Source: Capra hircus
Taxonomy: Eukaryota > Chordata > Mammalia > Artiodactyla > Bovidae
Assembly (NCBI RefSeq): GCF_001704415.2
Contig: NW_017189517.1
Span: forward strand, 10,923,167-10,987,166
Direction: 5' to 3'
DNA length: 64,000 nucleotides
The translations under genes and the position numbers were made by a program. Positions 46,871 through 59,109 of the stretch are shown here, piece by piece (within the stretch, counting starts at the first letter, position 1; each line of letters opens with the position of its first letter). Under the pieces are notes generated by a model that saw nothing but the letters and a program-made list of their open reading frames with translations, had not been told where the DNA came from and searched no databases.

Positions 46871-47514
46871 AAGGAGGGAAGGGCTTCAATGGGACAATAG
46901 TGTGAAGCTTTAATAATGGGCTAGGTGTAAATTGACCATGGAGATAAAGAGTATAAGCATAAAATTCCTCTGTTTTGGTTAATCAGTGTTTGAGTGTTGT
47001 TTGCAATTCTAGCAGTTTAAAGAGGAATGAGAGAAATCTAGAAAGAAAGATCAGGTTGCTTATTTGTTCAGGAGGGTGAAGAGCTGTGTATGCCTCAAAC
47101 AAGGACGTTTCCATGTTTCTTCAACCTTCATTCTCCCAGTAGGGTGTTAAATTTTTGTTGTTTTCCTTAGGCATTGTATTCATCAAGGCCTCTATCCAGA
47201 GTCTAGAAATCATCTGTCTGTCAATTTATCAGATACTTAATTGAGCACCTACTTTGTACCAAGCACAATGTTAGACACTTTGTATGCGATCATGAATAAA
47301 TGTACTTTAGCCTTAGAATGTAAAGAATGCCACAGGGGATCTGGGAGAGCGGACCATAATTAATTCTACCTGAGAAATCAGAAGACTTCAGAGAGAGTGA
47401 CATTTGAAGTGTGTTCCACTGGGAAAGTGATACTGTAGAACTCAAAGAGGGATGAGTTTCAAGGAGGAGGAAGTACTTTTAACAAGTATAGAGTAGTAAA
47501 TGCCAGTGCTATTT

Positions 47515-47615
47515 TTTAAATTTATTTTTTAATTGAAAGAAAATTGCTTTACAATGTTGTGTTGGTTTCTGCCATACAACAATGCAAATCTGCCATAATT
47601 ATACATATATAACCT
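47515..47615 (-). mobile_element. 101-bp L1 3'-end insertion
   Basis: The reverse complement of the ruminant L1 terminus ('gaaaattgctttacaatgtt', 'gtttctgccatacaacaatg'). It is bracketed by an exact 12-bp duplication, CCAGTGCTATTT, at 47,503-47,514 and 47,616-47,627. Confidence 0.88.
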
Positions 47616-47863
47616 CCAGTGCTATTTATAGTATGTGGCTTATTTGGCATTCAGTAAGGGTAAAATGAAGCACCCAAAGTGTATAGAATGTTACCACTGC
47701 TTACTACATACAAAGAAGCACAAAATGCCCATGGACTTAATGGTGCTACTAAATCCTTAGATCAGGGATACTTAACCAGCAATCAGAAAGAAGGGTGGGT
47801 GGGTTGAAAAAGGTTCCCAAATGATTTTTGATGAGCACTCAGTTATGGATCATTGCCTTAGGA

Positions 47864-48031
47864 CAGGGGTTGGCGCACTTTGTATAAAGGATTAGATACT
47901 TAATATTTAAGGTTTTGCTAGCCATATTGTTTAGTTGCAGTTATAGACAGTACCCAAAGAAGTGAGTGTGACTGTGTTCCAGTAAAACTTTCTTTGTGAA
48001 GACAGGTGATGGGCCAAATTGGGCTTGCCTT
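47864..48031 (+). mobile_element. MER20-like hAT-Charlie element
   Basis: It begins 'caggggttggcgcactttgt' and continues 'ataaaggattagatac', 'gactgtgttccagtaaaact' and 'gggccaaattgggcttgcc', following MER20. The far inverted terminus is missing. Confidence 0.8.
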
Positions 48032-48693
48032 AGAGTATTTTTGGGGGTAAACAGGTAAATTTTTTTCCAGAAAATTTCCCTGGCTTCATTGTCATCTGTG
48101 TAACTAAGTGTACATGCAGCATGAAGGTATTCATATAACTGTAAATTGTTTTCAAAGCTCAGATTATGGCATGCAGATGAAATGTGTACAGATATTTTAC
48201 CTGTCATTTATAAAAAGAAAAATAACTTTGTTTTACTTTGGAGGTGACTAAAGAGAATAAATGTGAGGCCAAAGAGAAACTTCAAGTCTAATGATGGAGA
48301 AAATCAGGTCTTTGGCTATTACTGAATAAATTAATCTTTTAAAAATTCAAATTTTTTTCTCCTTTGCTTTCATTTAATACTTCTTTGCAGTTGAGAATAC
48401 TGTAAATTTATGTCATTATGTAATTACTTGTGGTAATGGAAGATAACTCAACCAATAATATAAAATAATCTATGTCTGATTTGGAAGGGATGTCTTGGTA
48501 CTTATTTGAGCATGGATTTTTGGTGTTCACAGATTAAGTATAGCAAGCAGTGTGTACCCTCAGCCTGTAAGACCTACATCTTAGAAGAGCTTAAACATAA
48601 AGATCTGAGCTCCGAAAAACTCTGAATCTGAATCTTTCAGATAAGTAAAACAAATTTCAAAAGCTCCAATAAGAGAATTTCTATTCCTCATAA

Positions 48694-49157
48694 TGTTGCA
48701 GGAAGGGGGACCCCTTCCAGGGCCCAAAACTGGGCTCTTCTCGGAAATGAATTGTCCGAGGAGACACGTGTGCTGACAAAGCAAGAGATTTTATTGGGAA
48801 AGGGCACCCGGGTGGAGAGCAGTCGGGTAAAGGAACCCAGGAGAACTGCTCTGCTCTGTGGCTCTGAGTCTCGCAGTCTCGGGTTTTATGGTGATGGGAT
48901 TAGTTTCCGGGTGGTCTTTGGTCAGTCATTCTAATTCGCAGTCTTTCCTTGGTGGCACACGCGTTGCTCAGCCAAGATAGATGCTAGCTAGAGGGATTCT
49001 GGGAAGTGGATGGACACGTGGTGTCTCCTTTTGACTTTTCCCGAACTCTTCCTGTTGGTGGTGGCTTATTAGTTCCGTGTTCCTTATCAGGATCTCTTGT
49101 CATAAAACAACTCATGCAAATGGTTACTATGGTGCCTGGCCAGGGTGGGCAGTTTCA
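48694..49157 (-). mobile_element. Solo LTR of a class I (gammaretrovirus-like) ERV
   Basis: A 464-bp unit bounded by TGTTGCAGG and CAGTTTCA on the plus strand, i.e. TG...CA on the minus strand. The minus strand holds a poly(A) signal (complement at 48,790-48,795) and a CATAAAA TATA-like site (near 48,885). The text next to the poly(A) signal is of the kind seen at the R-U5 border of bovine ERV LTRs. No internal viral genes and no second LTR are present. No exact target duplication is evident at the edges. It lies antisense in PHF6 intron 3. Confidence 0.82.
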
Positions 49158-52099
49158 ATCAGTGTGCTTCCCCTAATAATAGTGATTCATAAAGTTGGAT
49201 GGAGTTGGAGTATGTGATATTGAGAGCAAGGTCAGGAGACGAGGTTAAGTAAGAGCTTGATAGGCTTACTTATTTATTATTAGTTCCTTGCCCTCTGATT
49301 TCTAAAAGACTTCTGAAATTATTTATTCAGTAACTGCTTAGATTTAGTCTGTCACTCTAATAAAGTACTTTTCAGTGGCCCTGTTTTTTAGAAGCACTTG
49401 GAGAATTTAAAGTCCTAATCTATCAAGTCATTTTTTAAATGACTTAGACAACTTTAAGAGTTTAGTTTTGCTTTCTAGCTTTCCATTTAGACTTAATTAT
49501 TTTATTATTAATAACTAGAGGTATTGTTTTTTGTTATTTAAGAAAATACAAAGTGACAAACACCAGTGTAAGGTAAACTGCTCTCACTTAATTTTTTGTC
49601 TCATCTCTCCTGTGAAAATATCTTAGGTACTCTAGTCCCAACTCCAAGTGCTTTTGGTCCTTTTTTTCCTTACAGACTTTTCTTTTGGAAATCTCTTACA
49701 TGCTCTGTACATTTGTAGCAGTTTTCTTGGAACATGTGTCTTGAGAGTAGTAAGTACTTGGCTGTGAGAATTTATACCTATACACTTGTGGTCAGCTACT
49801 GACGTACATAGTAGATACACAGCAATTGAGCTGGGCAAACTAAGTCTTAGAACTTTTCTTCAAGAGCTGTTTCTTTCTACCTGTCCTAGAAGTTGGTATC
49901 TCATTTATTTTGCCTTGTCTCTGTCTGTGGTCTTAATTGAGTTTTTCCCTGAGTTTCCCCCATAGCTGCTAACAAAGCAGTATTTGTCCTTTTATTACTT
50001 AAGACTTCTTCCTTCTGTAGAGTGAGTTTCAGGCTCCTGCAGGACTTTAGCTAAGTCATAGTCCTTTCAGTTCTGTTCATCTACTCTCATGCTTGACTTC
50101 GTTCCTCTTTTGTTTGTGGATTAGCTCCTTGAGACTCTGCTTGTATGGCCCAACTTAATATAGTATAGCTTCCCAGAGAGTAGAACCCAGGTTACCAGGG
50201 GCTGGAGGAGTCAGGGAAATGGGAGATGTTTGTCAAAAGTTTCAAAGTTGCACTTACGTAGGATGAATAAGTCTAGAGATCTGTTGTACAACATGATGAC
50301 CATAGTTTATGATACTCTGTGGTATCCTGGAAATTTGCTGACAGTAGACTTCGGGGGCTTATACCAATGCACCAAAAAATGGCAACTATACTGGAGAGAT
50401 GGGTATGTTAATTAGCTCAATTATAGTAATTATTTCACTCTGTATATATACATGAAAACATGCTGTATATCCTAAATATATGTAATTTTTATTAAAAAAA
50501 ATTATAAAAAGATACCATGTTATGCAAACATCTGTTGAGTCTTGTTTTCTAATCTCCCTATTTTGGAAGACAGATTGTTGAATTTGTTAGGTCTACTAGA
50601 TAGCAAACTGAATAGAGGGATAAAAGTAAAAGAAAAATCATTAACAACAAAGAAATTTTCACCTCTATTTAAAGAACTTGAAATCAGGGTTAGGCAGGAT
50701 AAGCTGAGAATTGACATTATGCCTATCCTGAAGACAGGAAGTTGGCCTTCAACAGAATATTTGATAGGTGTATTTGATATGTGGGAAAAGACCTTTTTTC
50801 AAGGAGGAAGTAGTCCACCATTGTCCTTGAAAAATGTGTTCCCATCAGGTTAACTTTCATTTCTCCACATTTGAGAGAACTCTGACTGCAGTGCAAGCAT
50901 GGTGTTAAATGGCAGGTTAACACTTTTCTGATGAGGGCTCAATAGAGCCTATAACTGATTGAAGGGCAAATAAATGTTTTGTGTAAAGAGGAATACAGGA
51001 TAACATCACTCTGGTCCAACCAGCTAGTGCCTTGCTGTGTAGGGGTTATTTTCCTATTATTCAACTTTTTTTTTTTCCAGTAGAAGTCCTCTTTATTTTC
51101 CACAATATTTTTTAAAAGAAAAGTATACTAGCCACCTATCTAGTTTCTTAACTTTAATTGGGATTTTTATGTCTTTAATTGTCTTTTTATCTCTTCCTCA
51201 TTCTCTCTGCTCATTCTCTGCCCCTTCAATTGGATTGTTCTCCATTTTACCTTTTCAAATCAGACTTTTTAGACATACTTGAAGATAAGTAGTCAAGTCT
51301 GCAGATGTTAAAAACATGAATGAGAAAAAATATGGTATATGATATTAAAATTTTCAGTAACATAGTAAGCTTAAAATCAAAATGTTTATTGAGTATTACA
51401 TGGTAGTCACAATGTGTATCTTTCAAAAAACTTGGTCTAGAAGCAATCAGTGGATAAAATCTGTACATTTACAAAGATAATTAGTCATACAAAGAAGTAA
51501 AATGGTAACAGCCAAAATGAATAGTCTATCTTAAGTCCCATAGGAGTTCAAGTATTATTTCAGGGGTTGCAATATAGCAATGATATCTTGAACGTAACAG
51601 TAGTGTTCCCATTCTGTATTCACAGGTACATAAGCAGATTTACATTTCATATTTAGTTTTATTATGGATAATATTTCGGTATTTTCTTTGTACCTTCCCA
51701 GAATGTATTTACAAGCAGAAAGATCTGCTGGTATATGAATGCTGCATAAAATCTTGTAAATTCTTCTTTTTCCTATAAATTCTAGTTAAGAAAAATTCCT
51801 ACTCCTAACCTTGAGAAGAATCTTCCTCTCTGAAAACATTTTTATTGGTATATCTTCCTCTTTCCTTTCTTCCTTGAGAGAAACTGACAAAATAAAAATG
51901 AGAATAAGCTTTTTCTCACTCAGAAAATTTATTTGTACTGAGTTGCTGTAGTTAACTGGTTATCCTTTAGGCAGATTTGAATTTATAACCAACCAAAACA
52001 CATTTTGATATATTTTGGTATTTGGTTTCCTTCTCATTCTCAATAAACTGAGAGATGGGGATTGAAATTATTTGCTGGAGTATTCCCAATGGTTTTAAA

Positions 52100-52720
52100 A
52101 TAATTTTTCATATATAAAAGTAATTTCTCCATTGTAGAAAAATCAGAAAATATAGGAAATTGTGAGACAGAAAACCAATTAGAGATAGCCACTCAGCATT
52201 TCACTATGTTTACTTTCAGCTGTTTTCAAAGAATAAAGTTATAAACATAATTGGGGTCATAATTTGCATACCTAACTTTGTGTCCTGTTTTTTCACTTAA
52301 TATTATACATAAACCTTTTCCCATGCCATTAAAATGTTTTTGAAAACAGTAAAGAACATTCCTACATATGGTTGTACTATAACTTAATTTAAACATTTTT
52401 CAATGGCTGTTTTCCACAGGTGGTTTTACATTTGGAATTATTCTAACTAATTCTCCAGTGAACGTGATTGCATATAAATTAGGTCTGACTTGTTTTGTAG
52501 ACTAGGTTAATAGAAAATTATTGGATCAGAGAGTATATAAACTTTTAATAAGCTCTGTGATAAATAACGCAAGTTGCTGTCCAGAGAGTATACCAATTTC
52601 CAGCAGTATCTGAAAGTGCCCATCTCACTCTATGTGTGCCAGTGCTGAGCTGGTACAGGATTTTTAACAGTACCTCTCCTTGTATTTTTGCTTGCTCATT
52701 GCATTCAATATTTTCAAAAT
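52100..52720 (-). repeat. Diverged L1-like repeat
   Basis: The text 'taatttctccattgtagaaa', 'gtcctgttttttcacttaat' and 'gtataccaatttccagcagt' belongs to an old, widespread mammalian LINE family. The exact family is uncertain. Confidence 0.5.
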
Positions 52721-53518
52721 GTACCTGAGCAAACCCATTTTCAATGTAATTTCGAGATGAGCTACTTGCAGTACAGTTCTTAATGTAGTGGTAATGTTCA
52801 ATTTATTAAGTTAAAAACCAAATGACTAATATGTATAGAATTACAGAGAAAAATACTTTCACATAAGCATTGCAATACTGTAATGGTGTCTACACTTGGT
52901 TGGTATGAATGATTTTTTAATTTTATTTGTGCTCTTCTGTGTTTTCTGAAATTTCTATAATAAGTCTATGTTTTTTTAATTAGAAGTATAATTTACTAAA
53001 ATAATAGAACCTCATAAGTAAGCTGAGTACGAATGTTCCATGTCCTTAACAATTTATAAGCCACCCAAAAGGATTTAACAACTTTGCTTGCTTGATAATT
53101 TGGCACAGTGTTTCTTTTTACAGTATTGCTTTGAAGTTTCTGTATTTATTTAAGGAAGTGGTGTATTTCTTTAGCATTAATAATGGGCACTGGCCCTCGT
53201 GTTTTCTGGGAAGTACCTGTATTGAGAATGTTTCTGTTTCTGACTTATATAGGAGTCTTTTTTAAATGATAGCTTGAATGAAAGGTTGAGTGTTTGACTT
53301 GCTTAGAGAAATAGAAGGTATTTTATTAGAATTTACATTAGCCTCTTGGTACACCAAAATTACTTAGGGGCCAAGTAAAGAGGAATGAGAACAGTTCCCA
53401 ATGAGGCATCCCTACCAAGAAACAAGTGAACAGTTTTTAAGATTTACCTTCCTGTGAATTTATTTTGGCATGGCATTTATAGCTTAGGAGAGAGCCTCAT
53501 TAAAAGTCTACTCATAAT

Positions 53519-53730
53519 GGGCTTCCCTTGTAGCTCAGTTGGTAAAGAACCTGCCTGCAGTGCAGGAGACCTGGGTTTGATTCCTGGGTGGGGAAGATCT
53601 CCTGGAGAAGGAAGTGGCAACCCACTCCAGTATTCTTGCCTGGAGAATCCCATGGACAGAGGAGCCTGCCAGGCTACAGTCTACGGGGTCGCAAGAGTTG
53701 GACACAACTTAGCAACTAAACCACCACCAT
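53519..53730 (+). mobile_element. Bov-tA SINE
   Basis: Complete head and body ('gggcttcccttgtagctcag...gggtttgattcctgggtggg...tgcctggagaatcccatgga'). The low divergence suggests a fairly young copy. Confidence 0.94.
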
Positions 53731-54462
53731 AGTACAGTATACTATGATACGTTAATCAAAACCACTAACAGTCATCATTATGTACTTTTCTTAAAGAATT
53801 TTTTTCTAAATTTAGGTATGAGCTAGTTAAACGATATGAATTATCCAGTAAAGTTAGAGGTAAATTGTATTAAAGTGTGTTGTGAGAGGTAAGTAACAGA
53901 TTAAATTAAAATAGATGAGCATGTTTTCACAATCAGTTTGACATCACAGAATATTTTTAGGGCTCGAGGGATTTAAAAATCTACCTAATTCTTTTATCTT
54001 CTTTCCCTCCCTCACTTGAAATTGATTTTACCAGGTTCCCAAATAGTATGTGAGATTTCTTTTCTAAAAATTCTCACTGATAAGTGGAAATGTGAAGGAC
54101 AGTTTTTTCTGGTATGAGCCATTTTCCCCAGTTACTCATTTCCAGGAAGATCTGGATTGTGAAAAGGTCTACAGTTTACATTCCTGCAACATTTCAGATT
54201 TTCTCTTGACCACAATAAAACAATAGACATCAATAATATTCCATTAATTTTGTCATTGTTTAACATGGGAAAAAATACTCCCAGTAGAATTTTATTTGAA
54301 TTATTTCTAGGTGAGAAAAATAAGAAAAATAACAATATTAGTTATAGAACTTTTCAATAACCAGTTTCTTTTCCTTGACAGAGATTTGCTATGCCTCTAA
54401 CCTGATACCATAGCTGTAGCAAAACCATACACTAATAATAATATTTTATTGTTTTGCTGTAG

Positions 54463-54597
<135 letters not shown>

Positions 54598-54863
54598 TAA
54601 TTATTTAACTTCTCTTAGCTTTTTTAAAAGTCATACTTTCTTTAGGTCTTTGCATAAAACTTTTGCCTGATTCCAAGCATCTCATCATCTGTTGTAAAGG
54701 GTGTTTTTGGTAGGGAATTGACTGCTTCGAGAAATGGCATAGAAAGTTTAATGATAAGGTTTTTGGAATCTAGTGAATGGGGTGAAGTATACTGCCCATT
54801 CTTAATTTGAAAAATGAGTTGGTTTGTTTACTTGGTAATTTTTAATCTTTTCATTTTTTGTAG

Positions 54864-54907
54864 GGTTTATTGTCGAAAACACAAGAAAACTGCACATAAT
54901 TCTGAAG
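54864..54907 (+). CDS. PHF6: PHD finger protein 6, coding exon 5 (residues 125-139, partial codon 140)
   Basis: This 44-base exon completes Met125 and encodes VYCRKHKKTAHNSE. C128 and H131 complete the last zinc site of ePHD1, and RKHKK (129-133) is the second predicted nuclear localisation motif. The acceptor is TTTTGTAG before 54,864; the donor is GAAG|GTACGT at 54,908. It ends one base into codon 140. The next exon, which should start the acidic and serine-rich linker (about residue 140 on), is not found in the remaining 9 kb, so the gene continues beyond the window. Confidence 0.96.
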
Positions 54908-55041
54908 GTACGTCATTCAGCCACTTTTTAATTTCAAGAGGAAATTTGAGTAAAATATGAGTGAATTATACTATGTTAATTTTCACCACAAGAGGTGTCT
55001 TAAAATTGAATGCTATTTGAAGAATTAAGAAAAGCACTCGG

Positions 55042-55148
55042 GTGCTTGCTTTAGCAGCACATAGTCTAAAATTGGAATAATATAGAGGAGACTAGCATGG
55101 CCCCTGTGCAGTCGTGACATACAAATTCATGAAGCATTCCATATTTTT
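55042..55148 (+). pseudogene. U6 snRNA retropseudogene (full length, 107 bp)
   Basis: The text aligns end to end with U6 snRNA: 'gtgcttgctttagcagcaca' at the 5' end, 'agcatggcccctg' at the catalytic region, and 'cattccatattttt' at the 3' end. Several substitutions and changes in the central ACAGAGA/AGC region (here 'atagaggagactagcatgg') make it non-functional. No U6-type upstream promoter (PSE/TATA) is evident. It is fused directly to an L1 3' end. Confidence 0.92.
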
Positions 55149-55200
55149 CACAACATTGTAAATCAACTATACTTCAGTTTTTTTGTTTTTTTTTTTTAAG
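55149..55200 (+). mobile_element. L1 3' terminus fused to U6
   Basis: Directly after the U6 T-run comes 'cacaacattgtaaatcaact' and 'atacttcag', the last bases of artiodactyl L1, in the same orientation as U6. A T-rich tail then leads into 'aagaatacttaa'. An AAGAATTA-like stretch also lies before U6 (55,020-55,027), a possible target duplication. Confidence 0.82.
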
Positions 55201-57289
55201 AATACTTAACCCAGTTCCTACAGAGGTTCAAAGCCTTTTGAGGAGCAGTTTTATTATATCTGCAAATGAATTTTTATTCCTGTTATTAAGATTTATAGTG
55301 AAGATACTAAGTATAGAGAACATGTTTGTTCGTTTTAAATTAAGTTAAGGCACTATAAAAATTACTCAAGTTATGAATCAACCAGAACAATGGGAAAAAA
55401 AGAGAAAAGCATTTGGATAAACTAATGTGAAAAGGTTACATTAAACTAATAGTGAAAAAGATCTGAATTTTTAAAGAAAACTTTTACCTTAAATTCCTGT
55501 AAAGAGTACATGGAGAATATATTTATCTTTAGGGGGAAATGATGCTAGTGGTTATGGGTTTCTGTGTTCAGGTAACTATGTTAGTGGATTGTAAAAGTAA
55601 TAATTATATAGAGTCCTTGCTACTGTCAGATAAAGAAAACGAGGACTAGACATACTGGTACATTTTGTGATAAATAATCTTTCTGTTGAATTTTTATTCA
55701 CATTGCAGTACTTTCACCCCCCCTTAATATAGACATGTTCATAAGAAGTAATCAATTTAAACATACAAACCTTTAAAGTTATTTTATGGTTTGTTTCCAC
55801 TTAAATTTGTACAAAACCAGGACAGTCATGTTTATATATAGTTAGCCAAGCTGTATAGTTGGTTTTTAAAAGGTATGGGAAAGTTCTGAAACTGAATTCT
55901 GACTTGTTTCACATTTCTCATACAGATGGTTTTGATACTCTTTCTAGCAATATGAAAAGCTCAGATTTAATCTGAGATTGTTCTATCCTTTCATTTAGAT
56001 TAGAGATCTTTCAAGTTTTTGTAAGCTTCTGAGAGCCTGTTGCTTAGAATTAAGAATGATTTGAGCCTGTTGTTTTAGGAAGTTGTCTCTTTTATAAAGA
56101 CTTACCTAATTATCAGTGTTAGCACATTAAAATATGTGGCCCTTTTTGACTTCTTAGGTCTTGGTTTTATAATACAAAATAGTATTGTTTTCCCTTTAGG
56201 ACCAGATTAATCTAAATACTTTAGAAGTGCTGGTTAAAGGTTGTCTTTAGCAAAAACTTATTATTAAGATAAGATACTGGACAAATATAAGAACAGAATC
56301 TTTTTATATTGATAAAGTACAACTGATAAACTTTATAGTGTTTTCCTTCAGGTTTTTCATTTAATTCTGGAATTGAGTTGAAAAACCTTTAGTGAAAGGT
56401 TAAATGTAAGCTTTCTCACCTTCCATTGCTTCAGATTTTAACAATGTATTTATTTGATTCTCTTCAAAATTTTAGTGAGCATATGTAGTAAACCAAGGAT
56501 TGAGACTTAATGATCTGGCAAGTGTATCAGCATACTGGGGCAGGGTATTTAAGGGTGGCGACAGTCATATAGACATCGCCCCTTTTATTCCCTCACTTTC
56601 TGAAGCTGATAGTACCATCTAGTGGTGGAGATAAGTCACTGCAGACTACAGAAAGTGAAATCATTTTAACCACCGTTTTGCTTTGAGAAACTTTTTAATG
56701 AGGAAGATCTAAATTCATGCTTTTCGAGAGGACTTTTCTTTTAGTAGTACTGGCAGGAATCTACAATTCAAACTTATGATACAATTGGTTTGAAATTTGG
56801 GTTCGGTGTATACTTTATAGCATATTGGGGTTCTCTGTATTAGTGACATGTAGTGTCTGTATATACTCATATTGTAGAACTTGAGAGCATAACTTTGCAA
56901 TTTAAAAATATGGCAATTTCTGTTTATTGAACTTAGACTTTTATCACATTTATCTAGCTTGAATTTATTAGATATTGGGTGCATTGTCAGAAACAGAACT
57001 TCCACTTATTTCATTATTCTAATGGGAAACATATGTTCTACTTTATGATTGTAATTTATGGTGGGGGGTTATAGGATTGTATTTCAGGGACTGTCTTTGA
57101 GAACTGTACCGCACTAGTCTATAGAGCAAAGAGGAATTGATACCTTTGGCAGCGTATTGATCATTTGCCATCTGTGGCTCAGTACCTACTTTTAATACTT
57201 AAAGTGATAAATACTATATAATTGAGTCTGTTATGTTAGCTTGATATAACATGAACTGTGTTTTGAAATATTAAATTTGAGAATCTCTG

Positions 57290-57385
57290 TACCATCTTCC
57301 ATACTTCTGCCTTTTCCACAATGTTATTATACTTGGAATCATACAATATGTAGCCTTTTCAGATTGGTTTCTTTCACTTAGTTGG
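57290..57385 (-). mobile_element. L1 3' UTR scrap
   Basis: The text 'ttggaatcatacaatatgta' and 'ttcagattggtttctttcac' is in reverse orientation to an old L1 3' UTR. Confidence 0.65.
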
Positions 57386-58494
57386 CCTTTGTGGGGAGGG
57401 AGATGAGTTGTTAATGCTTACAAGAAAGGATTCAATGGACAGGAAGAGATTGAAGGTACAAGGAGGAGGATTGAGCGCACAGGTGGAACAACTGCCCTGT
57501 GATAAGGAGAACCTTTCCACTGTAATAGGAGAGAAGGAAGATAGGTGGTTCCTATTAGGTCTGTTTTCTCTGTGAGGGAAACTGTAGGGGGATGGGTGAG
57601 GGTTGGAAGTTGGAGAGAGTTTTGAAATACTAGTTGTGAAGACCAGGGGAGAAAGTTTACATAAAGAAGTGTAAAGTTTCCAGACCTTATTGGAGCAGTT
57701 GAGGTTAGTAACCCTGAATTTATAAAATGATGCCGTCAGGTGTGTGACATTTCCTCTAGCAATTCGGGATCCTGGGTGTAGCACAGAGAAAGTGGCTAGT
57801 TGGTTCATTCAGAATCAGGATTTTTTCCAAGTGAGTTCAACAAAAAAGTAAAGGGATAGGAAGTTTAGAATATTTGCTAGAGAGAAATAAACTGAAAGGA
57901 ATTAATAAACTGGAAGTCCTGGTAAGATTGAAGAACAATGAGAACGAAACTACTTAGGAAAGCAATCATCTGTGGTCCCACGGTATGAGGCAGTGATTTC
58001 AGAGATAGAATCCTTTTAGGTGATTATGAGGTATCTGGGTGTGATTATAGGGATTAGGTGGTTGATGGAGGACATTAGTGAAGATTAAGGAACTGAATGA
58101 CTACGTGTTGCTTGGATTGTCCATGTGGACAGTGAAATCACCCAGGATGATAGCAATTTCCAATCTTCATTACTTTTATTAAATGGAAATTTAGGGAGAT
58201 CTTAATGTGGTATCAAGGTCTTTAAAAACCTTTTAAGTTTAGGTGCATAGAATAGATTTACTAAGTACTGGAAAGGCAGCTTTCCTCTCATACTTGTCCT
58301 TGTTTCTCAGTTTCCAAAGTTTTTCGCTGAAGGCAACATCTAGGATCAGTTTCTTTTGTGTCCTTCAAGAGGGACAAAACATATGTTCTACTACATAAGT
58401 ATATGTATAGCTATTGATTTTCTACCTTGCAGGAGCATATAAAAATGTTTATTTCCTTGATAGTCGGTATTAATACTTCTAGAGCATATAGTCA

Positions 58495-58700
58495 CTCACT
58501 GACACATGTCTGTCCCAGCTCTGCTCTTCCCTAGCTTTGTGATCTTGGGCAAAATAATTTTAACTTTCTGAATTTACTGTTCTTATCTGTAAAATGGGGG
58601 ATGAGGATGATGACTGATAGAACCTCATGGGGTTGTTTCGAGACTCAGATGAAATAATGCATGTAAACTGCATAGCATATCTGGTATAGTAAAAACTCAA
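58495..58700 (+). repeat. MIR SINE
   Basis: The text 'ccctagctttgtgatcttgg', 'cttatctgtaaaatggggga' and 'catggggttgtttcgagact' is MIR. Confidence 0.87.
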
Positions 58701-58797
58701 ATGATAGGTCTTATATTTTGGGTATTTGCATTTATATATTAAATGGAAAAGGGCAAGATGCAGAGCAGTCTGCTTGGATTTGCATATGCATAGAAAA

Positions 58798-58975
58798 TAA
58801 CAGCTGACATTTATTGAGAGTGTCTTATGTGCCAGGCCCTGTTCCAGATTAAGTGCCTTAACTCTTTTAGTTGAAGAACCCTCTAAAGTAGGTCTCAGGT
58901 CCAAGGACACAGAGTCTCTGACAACAGATCCGGGATTCAAAACCAAGCTCTCTACCCTTGAGATTGAGAAAAGAA
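58798..58975 (+). repeat. MIR SINE, second copy
   Basis: The text 'agctgacatttattgagagt', 'tatgtgccaggccctgttcc' and 'gatccgggattcaaaaccaa' is MIR. Confidence 0.83.
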
Positions 58976-59109
58976 GCCTTAACAGTAGTACCTTGAGAAG
59001 GGAGGAAGCAAATATGAAGAAAGGGAAGCAAGAAAATTAGGACAAGAGCTGGGAGTGCAGAGCAGTTGGAATTGGAAGGTGGAAAGGAAGATTTTTCCTT
59101 CTTTCATGC

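Larger units (their letters stand above)
41097..54462 (+). other. PHF6: PHF6 intron 3 (13.4 kb)
   Basis: Holds, in order: MIR (42,735), CHR (43,234), Bov-tA (43,759), CHR (44,628), MIR (45,205), L2 (about 46,190), an L2 scrap (47,212-47,305, minus), an L1 tail (47,515), MER20 (47,864), a solo ERV LTR (48,694), a diverged L1-like stretch (about 52,100-52,720) and Bov-tA (53,519). 41,097-42,734, 49,158-52,090 and 52,721-53,518 are unique A+T-rich sequence in which I see no exon. A C10 run lies at about 41,305. Confidence 0.8.

Noticed and set aside
55042..55148. Functional U6 snRNA gene
   Set aside because: Changes in the core U6 region, no upstream PSE/TATA promoter, and fusion to an L1 end mark it as a retropseudogene.
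57374..57808. 144-codon minus-strand open frame
   Set aside because: Low-complexity Ser/Pro/Asn-rich composition, no recognisable domain, inside a PHF6 intron; probably chance or old repeat.
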